Source: Enterococcus cecorum DSM 20682 = ATCC 43198
GTDB lineage: Bacteria > Bacillota > Bacilli > Lactobacillales > Enterococcaceae
Assembly (NCBI RefSeq): GCF_000407565.1
Contig: NZ_ASWI01000006.1
Span: 1-64,000 of the forward strand
Direction of reading: 5' to 3'
Length of the DNA: 64,000 nt
Shown here: positions 1 through 6,183 of the stretch, in pieces
How positions within the stretch are numbered: position 1 is the stretch's first letter
How the letters are laid out: the number at the start of each line of letters is the position of its first letter
Notes under the pieces: model-generated
Databases searched by the model: none
Seen by the model: the letters and a program-made list of their open reading frames with translations, nothing else
Told to the model about the DNA's origin: nothing
Position numbers and translations under genes: made by a program

Positions 1-2
1 AT

Positions 3-76
3 GGCGAATGTGGCGAAGTGGTTAACGCACCGGATTGTGGCTCCGGCATTCGTGAGTTCGATTCTCATCATTCGCC
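3..76 (+). tRNA. tRNA-His (GTG)
   Basis: The cloverleaf is readable by eye. The acceptor stem includes the extra 5' G typical of tRNA-His, paired to the discriminator C. The anticodon GTG is at 37-39. No CCA is encoded, so the tRNA depends on the cca gene at 42865. It is the first of four tRNAs here, and an apparently identical copy lies at 1522-1595. Confidence 0.95.
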
Positions 77-83
77 CTTTTAT

Positions 84-155
84 TGGGGTATAGCCAAGCG
101 GTAAGGCAAGGGACTTTGACTCCCTCATGCGTTGGTTCGAATCCAGCTACCCCAG
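84..155 (+). tRNA. tRNA-Gln (TTG)
   Basis: The acceptor TGGGGTA pairs with TACCCCA, and the anticodon TTG is at 116-118. It lies 7 nt after tRNA-His. It differs from the copy at 1603-1674 by one base in the T-loop (A at 141, G at 1660). No 3' CCA is encoded. Confidence 0.95.
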
Positions 156-171
156 TTAGTAAAACATATAT

Positions 172-242
<71 letters not shown>

Positions 243-247
243 TATAT

Positions 248-332
248 GCCGGCGTGGCGGAATTGGCAGACGCGCTGGACTCAAAATCCAGTGCCCGTTG
301 AGGGCGTGCCGGTTCGACCCCGGCCGCCGGTA
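248..332 (+). tRNA. tRNA-Leu (CAA)
   Basis: This is a class II tRNA of about 85 nt with a long variable arm. The anticodon CAA is at 282-284. The acceptor GCCGGCG pairs with CGCCGGT, with one terminal G-U. It is the last tRNA of the cluster and is followed by a terminator. Confidence 0.95.
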
Positions 333-336
333 TTAG

Positions 337-366
337 AGACAAGATTAAATGCTTGTCTTTTTTTTT
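337..366 (+). terminator. Terminator of first tRNA cluster
   Basis: AGACAAG pairs with CTTGTCT and is followed directly by about nine T residues, just after tRNA-Leu. From here to 534 I see no gene. Confidence 0.85.
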
Positions 367-534
367 GCTCTAATTTATACGTTTATGCGATTTTTTGTCA
401 AGAAACCTTATTGAGGGTTACTAACAGTTTCAGAAGATAAGAGAGTGCGTACTGCGAAACAGAAAGGAAAAGGTATGTAGCTACAGATACGATTAGGTAT
501 ATTTTCTTTTTAAATCAACTTAGCATGTTCAGTG

Positions 535-580
535 GAAAAAAATAGACGGATATTCTCTATAAAGAAAATATCTCGTCTAT
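535..580 (-). terminator. Terminator of the C39-like gene
   Basis: An imperfect inverted repeat (outer arms AGACG and CGTCT) lies just past the stop codon of the minus-strand gene. On that strand it is followed by a seven-T run. Confidence 0.8.
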
Positions 581-583
581 GTA

Positions 584-1390
584 TCATTTGTATAAAACCC
601 ATAGATGTGCAGCTTCGTTTTGCAATTCTTCAGGTGTAAACCAGGTGAGAGAATGTTTTTTCTTGGCGTCATCATTGGGATCCAATAGCCGAATTTTTTT
701 GCCATTGTAGGCGGATAAAACCATGATATGACCATTTGGTGTAAATTTTCCTGGATTAACGGAAATAAGTACTGGAATTCCTTTTTTCAGATAAGGGAGG
801 GCATTTTGAATTCTGTCGCTTAAATCAAGATATTGGTAGTTGTTTTGTTGGGCATATTGCGGAAATATTGCCCAAGAAGTACCTTGATCAGTGTAGTAAT
901 CATCTTTCGCCCAGGAAAGTACAGTAGTTGGATTTATTAGTTTTTTTTGCCAATAAGATTCAATCATTGCTAAAGAAGCAATTGCACAGCCATTTTTAGC
1001 AAAAGTCGTATCTTCTCCCCAACCATATTTTTTCTTGGCCCATCGTTCATCTGTTTGAAGAATAAGGTAAGAATTTAAGCTTTCCTTGGCTAATTTTTTG
1101 CGTGTCTTTTCACCATATGTTCTTTGTGGGTTCTTTTTTTCGAAAGCTAATTGTTTTGCTTTTTCTTGTTTTGCTTTGGCTTTTTTCTTTAAGATTTTTT
1201 CTTGTTGTTGTGCCTCAATTTGTCTTTGATGTAAATGATTTTTTACTGAAAAACCAATCAATAAACAGATACATGCAAGAATCAGTAATAAGACTCTTTT
1301 CACTTTTTTCTTAAGTTTCCGCCGTTTTTTCTTCGGTTTTTTAGGCCCTATATTTTTTCCTTTTGGTAAAGGCTTCGTTTGCTTTTCCAC
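584..1390 (-). CDS. Membrane-anchored C39-family cysteine peptidase-like protein
   Basis: 268 aa, starting with GTG behind a GGGAGG ribosome site six bases upstream. A very basic N-terminus (about residues 11-32) precedes one membrane helix (about 33-48). A charged, probably helical linker (about 55-105) follows, then a C-terminal domain matching the Peptidase_C39_2 fold. Likely catalytic residues are Cys135 in NGCAIASLAM, His221 in NGHIMVLSAY and Asp237 in LLDPND. The domain should face outside the cell. The substrate is unknown: there is no linked bacteriocin or ABC exporter, so this is not a leader-cleaving transporter peptidase. The gene sits alone on the minus strand between two tRNA clusters. 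Confidence 0.75.
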   Translation of the reverse strand: MEKQTKPLPKGKNIGPKKPKKKRRKLKKKVKRVLLLILACICLLIGFSVKNHLHQRQIEAQQQEKILKKKAKAKQEKAKQLAFEKKNPQRTYGEKTRKKLAKESLNSYLILQTDERWAKKKYGWGEDTTFAKNGCAIASLAMIESYWQKKLINPTTVLSWAKDDYYTDQGTSWAIFPQYAQQNNYQYLDLSDRIQNALPYLKKGIPVLISVNPGKFTPNGHIMVLSAYNGKKIRLLDPNDDAKKKHSLTWFTPEELQNEAAHLWVLYK

Positions 1391-1457
1391 ATGATTCCTC
1401 CCATATAAATTGTTAATATGATTTTTACATATTTTAAAAGAAATTGCAATTTTTTTA

Positions 1458-1486
1458 TAGACATAAATAGAAATTGATGTTATACT
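1458..1486 (+). promoter_or_regulatory. Promoter of second tRNA cluster
   Basis: TAGACA at 1458-1463, a 17-base spacer, then TATACT at 1481-1486. It lies about 36 bases before tRNA-His. Confidence 0.65.
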
Positions 1487-1521
1487 ATCTATTGTTCGGT
1501 TAACGAATTAGTTATTAATAT

Positions 1522-1595
1522 GGCGAATGTGGCGAAGTGGTTAACGCACCGGATTGTGGCTCCGGCATTCGTGAGTTCGATTCTCATCATTCGCC
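1522..1595 (+). tRNA. tRNA-His (GTG), second copy
   Basis: Identical in sequence to the gene at 3-76, including the extra 5' G paired with the discriminator C. It is the first gene of a two-tRNA unit with its own promoter. Confidence 0.95.
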
Positions 1596-1602
1596 CTTTT
1601 AT

Positions 1603-1674
1603 TGGGGTATAGCCAAGCGGTAAGGCAAGGGACTTTGACTCCCTCATGCGTTGGTTCGAGTCCAGCTACCCCAG
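1603..1674 (+). tRNA. tRNA-Gln (TTG), second copy
   Basis: Same as 84-155 except for one T-loop base (G at 1660). It is followed within a few bases by a terminator. Confidence 0.95.
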
Positions 1675-1677
1675 TTT

Positions 1678-1707
1678 GACAGCTTTCATGAAGGCTGTCT
1701 TTTTTTA
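1678..1707 (+). terminator. Terminator of second tRNA cluster
   Basis: GACAGC pairs with GCTGTC and is followed by a run of eight T, starting four bases after tRNA-Gln. Confidence 0.85.
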
Positions 1708-1733
1708 TTGCTATTTTATTTATAAATATATAA

Positions 1734-1774
1734 CGAGCCCACTTATATGTTAGGATAAGTGGGCTCGTTTTTTT
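1734..1774. terminator. Long hairpin between convergent tRNA and ABC units
   Basis: A 13-bp perfect stem (CGAGCCCACTTAT with ATAAGTGGGCTCG) lies between the plus-strand tRNAs and the minus-strand ABC operon. The T-run (1768-1774) is on the plus side. On the minus side the hairpin begins right after the ATPase stop codon and is followed by AT-rich DNA, so it may serve both directions. Confidence 0.75.
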
Positions 1775-2579
1775 ACTTCGTTAATAGTAGCTTATCGTCA
1801 TCTAATTGTGAACCGCTATTTTTTTGGAACATTTCCATCAATTCAGGAACAGTTAGCTTTTCTTTGGCTTTTCCTTTAACATCTACAACAATTTGTCCTT
1901 GATGGAGCATGATTAGTCGATTACCATATTTAATTGCATCGTTCATATCGTGTGTTACCATGAAGGCAGTTAATTGATGCTCTTGAATTAATTTATTGGT
2001 TAGTTCCATTACTGTAGCTGATGTTTTTGGATCAAGTGCTGCAGTGTGTTCATCAAGCAAAATTAACTCAGGTCTTACTAAAGTCGCCATCAATAGCGTA
2101 ATTGCTTGTCGCTGCCCACCCGAAAGTAAACCAATTTCTGCAGTTAGGCGATTCTCTAAGCCTAAATTTAAGCTTTGAAGTTGTTCACGGAAAAATTCGC
2201 GATTTTTGGCTTTCACACCTGAACTAAAGCCGCGTTTTTGTCCGCGTTTTAATGCAATAGCCATATTTTCTTCAACCGTCAATCGTACTGCCGTGCCAAG
2301 TTTTGGATCTTGAAAGACACGACTGATTTGTCTGGAACGCTTAACAACGGATTGTTTCGTGATGTCTTGACCATTTAATTCAATCTTACCTGTTTCAGTA
2401 GGAATAGCACCGGCAATACTATTTAGTAAAGTTGATTTCCCTGCACCATTACCACCGATAATGGTGATAAAGTCTCCTGATTCAATTTCTAAGTCAATAC
2501 CTTTTAACACATGATTTTCATTAATGGTTCCTTTTTCAAAAATTTGATGGAGATTCGTAATTTTAAGTACAGTACTCAT
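1773..2579 (-). CDS. ABC importer ATP-binding protein (TrpZ-like)
   Basis: 268 aa ATPase. It has a Walker A motif (GGNGAGKST, about residues 42-50), an LSGGQRQ signature, a Walker B ending LILLDEH, and an H-loop (FMVTHD). It is the last gene of a three-gene operon. Its ATG overlaps the stop codon of the permease gene, so the two are probably translationally coupled. It should energise uptake of the substrate caught by the lipoprotein encoded at 3509. The family matches the ATPase partner of PF04392-type binding proteins, called TrpZ in streptococci. The substrate is inferred from the upstream leader peptide to be an aromatic amino acid, possibly phenylalanine or tyrosine rather than tryptophan. 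Confidence 0.85.
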   Translation of the reverse strand: MSTVLKITNLHQIFEKGTINENHVLKGIDLEIESGDFITIIGGNGAGKSTLLNSIAGAIPTETGKIELNGQDITKQSVVKRSRQISRVFQDPKLGTAVRLTVEENMAIALKRGQKRGFSSGVKAKNREFFREQLQSLNLGLENRLTAEIGLLSGGQRQAITLLMATLVRPELILLDEHTAALDPKTSATVMELTNKLIQEHQLTAFMVTHDMNDAIKYGNRLIMLHQGQIVVDVKGKAKEKLTVPELMEMFQKNSGSQLDDDKLLLTK

Positions 2580-3493
2580 TATTTTTTACCTCCTTTTTTG
2601 AAAAGCGTGTTTAGCCATAATTTTTGTCTTAATTGTGGTAAAGATAGACAAACCACTAAAACAATGGCAGATGCTAGTTTTGAGTCACTTGGTTCGACAT
2701 TAAATTCAAAGACTAAGGCTAAGATGAAACGATAAATAATTGTACCAGCGATAATTGTTAAAAAGCGTATCCATAGAGGTTTGTTAGCAAATAATACCTC
2801 TGCAATAATGATTGAAGCTAATCCAATAACGATGGTTCCAACACCTGAGTTTAAGTCTGCAAAGCCATTATTTTGGGCAATTAATGCACCTGAAAGGGAG
2901 ATACAGCCGTTAGAAATCATATAACCAATCAATTTCATCGAATCAGTATGAATACCATTGGCCTGACTCATATCAATATTATCCCCGGTAGCACGAATCG
3001 CTAAGCCTATTTCAGTACGAAAGAAAAGGTGCAATAGTAAAATCACTAATAAACTAATGATTAAGCCCATAATGACTGCGGCATTGACTTTTGTTAGTCC
3101 CATGTTTTGTAGCCAAGAAAATAATGTATCTTCTCCTAAAAGCGCAATGTTAGGTGCACCCATCACACGTGAAGTCACCGAGTAAAGGCCGGTCATCGTA
3201 ATAATTCCGGCAAGCAGGGCAGGTATTTTTAATTTTGTATGCAAGATACCCGATACTAAGCCAGCAAGTACGCCTCCTAAAAATCCTAAGAGGGTAGCAA
3301 CAACTGGTGAAAGGCCGTGAACGATGCTAATTGCTGCAATCCCGCTACCTAAAGGAAAACTTCCTTCTGCGGTTAAGTCAGCAATATCTAGAATTCTAAA
3401 TGTAATAAATACCCCAATTGCTAAAAGCGACCATAAGACACCTTGAGAAGCTGCTGATTGTAAGAGAAGGGGTAAGTTTGAAATAATACTCAT
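2579..3493 (-). CDS. ABC importer permease (TrpY-like)
   Basis: 304 aa, very hydrophobic, with about eight or nine predicted membrane helices, of the branched-chain/ribose-type permease fold (residues such as DIADLTAEGSFPLG and GLAIRATGDN are typical). The ribosome site is TTGGAG ahead of the ATG. It lies between the lipoprotein gene (15-base gap) and the ATPase gene (stop-start overlap), the usual order of these importers. It forms the membrane channel. Confidence 0.85.
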   Translation of the reverse strand: MSIISNLPLLLQSAASQGVLWSLLAIGVFITFRILDIADLTAEGSFPLGSGIAAISIVHGLSPVVATLLGFLGGVLAGLVSGILHTKLKIPALLAGIITMTGLYSVTSRVMGAPNIALLGEDTLFSWLQNMGLTKVNAAVIMGLIISLLVILLLHLFFRTEIGLAIRATGDNIDMSQANGIHTDSMKLIGYMISNGCISLSGALIAQNNGFADLNSGVGTIVIGLASIIIAEVLFANKPLWIRFLTIIAGTIIYRFILALVFEFNVEPSDSKLASAIVLVVCLSLPQLRQKLWLNTLFKKGGKK

Positions 3494-3508
3494 GAAATAA
3501 TCTCCAAT

Positions 3509-4477
3509 CTATTTAGGGGCAACAATACTTGCTGGATCAATACCTAATGCTTTAGCCATATCTTCATTGACAACAAGTTTTAGGTTTTTTGCTGATTCGA
3601 TTGCAGTTGTTGCAGGTTTTTCTTTACCATCCAAAATTTTAGCGGCCATTAAGCCAGTTTGTTTTCCTAATTCTTTATAATCAATTCCGTAAGTTGCTAA
3701 ACCACCTGTTTCTACTTGTTCTACTGATCCAGCAACGATAGGGGTTTTGGTTTGTTTGGCAACTTCACCAATTACGGCAGCTGCTGAGGCGAAAGTATTA
3801 TCTGTTGGAATGTAAATACCATCCACATCTTTGGCAAGACTAGTTGTTACTTGTTGTACGTCGTTGGTAGTATTGGCAGTTAGGACTTTAACTTTCACAT
3901 TAGCTTTTTTCAAGGCTTTTTCAGCTAAGTCTGCTTGAATTTTTGAGTTTGCTTCTCCTGAGTTATACATAATACCGATTGTTTTAGCATCTTTGACAAT
4001 ACTTAATAATAATTCGATTTGTTTATCAATCGGTACCATATCAGTTGTACCAGTTACATTTGTACCAGGTTTTTTCAATGATTTGGCCAATTTGGCAGCA
4101 ACAGGATCGGTCACCGCAGTAATCACAATTGGAATATCCTGTGTTTCATTGGCCAAAGATTGAGCAGATGGAGTAGCGATACCTAGTAATAAATCGGCTT
4201 TTTCTTTGACTAATTTTTCACTCATACTTTTTAGATTATCTTGGTTATTTTGCGCATTTTGATAGTCAAATTTCACATTTTTACCTTCTGTATACCCGCC
4301 TTCCTTTAAGCCTTCTTTAAAGCCTTCATAAGCTGCATCTAAAGACGGGTGTTGCACGATTTGTAAGACACCAACAGTTTTTTGGGTATCTTTTTTGCTT
4401 TCTTTGTTCCCACAGGCAGCTAATAATAAAGCCGCACTCATCACAAGTAGGGTAGTCATTATTTTTTTCTTTTTCAT
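3509..4477 (-). CDS. ABC importer substrate-binding lipoprotein (TrpX-like)
   Basis: 322 aa from the chosen ATG at 4477. That start follows AAAGGA by nine bases and gives a normal lipoprotein signal (MKKKK, hydrophobic core, LLAAC with Cys22). An in-frame ATG at 4501 has no ribosome site. The mature part resembles the ABC_sub_bind family (PF04392), with motifs such as PSLDAAYEGFKEGLKEGGY and IATPSAQSLANET. It is the first structural gene of the importer operon and is preceded by an attenuator (4517-4745). Known relatives carry aromatic amino acids. The leader peptide here is rich in Phe and Tyr codons and has no Trp, so Phe/Tyr uptake is my inference. Confidence 0.85.
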   Translation of the reverse strand: MKKKKIMTTLLVMSAALLLAACGNKESKKDTQKTVGVLQIVQHPSLDAAYEGFKEGLKEGGYTEGKNVKFDYQNAQNNQDNLKSMSEKLVKEKADLLLGIATPSAQSLANETQDIPIVITAVTDPVAAKLAKSLKKPGTNVTGTTDMVPIDKQIELLLSIVKDAKTIGIMYNSGEANSKIQADLAEKALKKANVKVKVLTANTTNDVQQVTTSLAKDVDGIYIPTDNTFASAAAVIGEVAKQTKTPIVAGSVEQVETGGLATYGIDYKELGKQTGLMAAKILDGKEKPATTAIESAKNLKLVVNEDMAKALGIDPASIVAPK

Positions 4478-4516
4478 TTTTTCAATCCTTTCATGATTCA
4501 AAGAGCAATTTTCTAA

Positions 4517-4550
4517 ATAAAAAAACCATCTAGGAATAGCCTAAATGGTT
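4517..4550 (-). terminator. Attenuator terminator of the ABC importer operon
   Basis: On the minus strand AACCAT-TAGG pairs with CCTA-ATGGTT and is followed by seven T, about 40 bases before the lipoprotein ATG. The 5' arm can instead pair with the upstream segment at 4565-4576, which would prevent termination. Confidence 0.85.
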
Positions 4551-4662
4551 GAAAATTCAATATTCATTCAGCCATTCAGGTTAAATGGCTAAATGCAATC
4601 AAAAAATCCTTAGCCATTATAGATACTTTTTCTTGTATCCATAATGTGTTATGAATACAAGT

Positions 4663-4725
4663 CTATCTAAAATAGCTAAAGTAGAAACGATTCAACTGAC
4701 TAATGTTTTTCAATTGCGTCTTCAT
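4663..4725 (-). CDS. Leader peptide rich in Phe/Tyr (attenuator ORF)
   Basis: 20 codons plus TAG, with a strong ribosome site (GGAGAGG, nine bases before ATG). The C-terminal end reads RFYFSYFR: five aromatic residues in six positions, and no Trp. The stop codon is followed directly by the hairpins of the attenuator. The promoter at 4758-4786 puts the transcript start just upstream. The peptide itself probably has no function beyond sensing charged tRNA-Phe or tRNA-Tyr. Confidence 0.75.
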   Translation of the reverse strand: MKTQLKNISQLNRFYFSYFR

Positions 4726-4757
4726 AGAAATGTTCCTCTCCTTTTGGAATTAATTGA

Positions 4758-4786
4758 ATTATAGTTAAATTTTTATTAAAAGTCAA
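4758..4786 (-). promoter_or_regulatory. Promoter of ABC importer operon
   Basis: On the minus strand TTGACT (4781-4786), a 17-base spacer and a perfect TATAAT (4758-4763), placed about 20 bases before the leader ribosome site. Confidence 0.85.
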
Positions 4787-4812
4787 TGATAAATATTAAG
4801 ATAATTTAAAAA

Positions 4813-4857
4813 TAAAAAAGAATTCTCTTAAATAGATTAACTAAATAAGAGAACTCT
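4813..4857 (-). terminator. Terminator of mvaS
   Basis: On the minus strand a long stem (AGAGTTCTCTTATTTAG with CTATTTAAGAGAATTCT, two mismatches) is followed by a T-run. It starts a few bases after the mvaS stop codon and separates mvaS from the importer promoter. Confidence 0.85.
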
Positions 4858-4864
4858 ATATTTG

Positions 4865-6016
4865 TCATTTTTTATAATAACGGATATGATTTTCCACTTT
4901 TTCAATACTAAAGCGTGTTTCATCCGTAAATACTTGGTCAATGCTTGGATCTAAATGTTCATTAAGACAGGTTTCGTATTCAGCAAAAGTGAGGCGATGA
5001 CGCTTGTTTAAAGTTTCTTGATTTTGCGTGGTGTGTAAGTGTTTTTGATAGCCTTCCACGACATGTGCTTGGAAAAATTCTCCAACCATTCCTGAACCAT
5101 AGCTAAATAAACCAATTGTGTCTTCAGGTTTTAATGTTGCGACATGGTCTAGATAAGAAATGAGCCCTAGATAAAGTGAACCGGTGTATAGATTACCAAT
5201 TTGACGACTATAACGAATACTTAGCTCATAGTTGTCAATAAATTCTTTTGCTATAGCTTCATCGACATTTTCCAATAGGTGATTCAAAGCTTTTCTACCC
5301 ATTTTTGTATAAGGGATATGGAATAACAAGGCTTTGTAATCTGTCAGGCTTTGTTGATACTTTTGATTATACGCTGTAAATACATCACTAAAGGCGTTGA
5401 TATAGGTACTATTGGATAATGGGCCATCTACAAGCGGATATTTTTGATTAGTTGGTCGCCAGAAATCATAGACATCTTTGGTTAATGCGAGTGTTTTTTC
5501 TTCAATTACAAGAATACGAGGCTCTTTGGTAATTAACATTGCAACAGCCCCCGCTCCTTGCGTAGGTTCACCACCAGAATTTAAACCATAACGCGCGATG
5601 TCAGTAGCAATGACTAAAGCTTTACTTTCTGGATGTAAGCGGACATGGTTGACTGCCATTTGTAATGCAGCAGTGCCGGCATAGCAAGCTTCTTTCACTT
5701 CGATGGCTCTAGCATAAGGTTGAATACCTAAAAGACGATGTAAGATGACAGCACTTGCTTTTGATTCATCAATGCTAGATTCCGTACCAACAATCACTAA
5801 ATCAATTTGCTCTTTGTCTTGGGCGGTTAAAATTTTTTCAGCCGCATTGGCACCTAGAGTAATGATATCTTGGCTTTGTGGATTGATGGCCATCTTTTCT
5901 TGACCAATTCCGATTAAATATTTATTTGGATCGACATTACGTGCTTGGGCTAAATCAATCATGTCTAAATACATTTGAGGTACGTAAAAACTGATTTGAT
6001 CAATACCAACGTTCAT
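4865..6016 (-). CDS. mvaS: Hydroxymethylglutaryl-CoA synthase
   Basis: 383 aa, the same length as the Enterococcus faecalis enzyme. It condenses acetyl-CoA with acetoacetyl-CoA to HMG-CoA in the mevalonate route to isoprenoids. Catalytic residues fall at the expected numbers: Glu79 (GTESSIDES), Cys111 (KEACYAG) and His233 (FHIPYTK). The start was placed at the ATG at 6016 behind AAAGGGGAT; the frame is open 24 codons further upstream but without a ribosome site. It is divergent from mvaE, which supplies its substrate and uses its product, with a 167-base shared control region. Confidence 0.95.
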   Translation of the reverse strand: MNVGIDQISFYVPQMYLDMIDLAQARNVDPNKYLIGIGQEKMAINPQSQDIITLGANAAEKILTAQDKEQIDLVIVGTESSIDESKASAVILHRLLGIQPYARAIEVKEACYAGTAALQMAVNHVRLHPESKALVIATDIARYGLNSGGEPTQGAGAVAMLITKEPRILVIEEKTLALTKDVYDFWRPTNQKYPLVDGPLSNSTYINAFSDVFTAYNQKYQQSLTDYKALLFHIPYTKMGRKALNHLLENVDEAIAKEFIDNYELSIRYSRQIGNLYTGSLYLGLISYLDHVATLKPEDTIGLFSYGSGMVGEFFQAHVVEGYQKHLHTTQNQETLNKRHRLTFAEYETCLNEHLDPSIDQVFTDETRFSIEKVENHIRYYKK

Positions 6017-6183
6017 TTGTTTATCCCCTTTCAACGTTCTACTATAATAAAATAGCACATTTTGAAGAAAAAAAGAAAATAATTGCATGTTTTGTTAAGA
6101 TTTTTTTAGAATAACTAGCATTTTGATTCATTTATATTTTATTTTTTGTCAATAAATGATATATTTCCATTGGAGGTGTTGAT

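Larger units (their letters stand above)
1..157 (+). repeat. Direct repeat of tRNA-His/tRNA-Gln, copy 1
   Basis: Bases 1-157 match 1520-1676 with a single difference (141 against 1660). The unit covers both tRNAs and the spacer between them. Similarity stops just after the tRNA-Gln gene; the upstream limit of copy 1 is outside the window. Confidence 0.95.
1520..1676 (+). repeat. Direct repeat of tRNA-His/tRNA-Gln, copy 2
   Basis: Second copy of the unit at 1-157, in the same orientation about 1.52 kb away. This copy has its own promoter and terminator and lacks the Cys and Leu tRNAs. Confidence 0.95.
4517..4745 (-). promoter_or_regulatory. Leader-peptide transcription attenuator
   Basis: A chain of mutually complementary segments reads, in minus-strand order: 1 TTAGCTATT (4671-4679, inside the leader ORF), 2 AATGGCTAA (4610-4618), 3 TTAGCCATT (4584-4592), 4 AATGGCTGAATG (4565-4576), 5 CATTTAGGCTATT (4535-4547) and 6 CCTAGATGGTT (4524-4534). 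Pairings 1:2, 3:4 and 5:6 give the terminator; 2:3 and 4:5 give an antiterminator. Hairpin 1:2 is extended by CTTGTAT with ATACAAG. A ribosome stalled on the Phe/Tyr codons would mask segment 1 and favour read-through. No T-box signature (TGGNACCGCG) is present. Confidence 0.75.

Noticed and set aside
4517-4745. T-box riboswitch before the ABC importer
   Set aside because: No T-box core (TGGNACCGCG) or specifier-loop architecture; the short ORF and alternating segments explain the region better.
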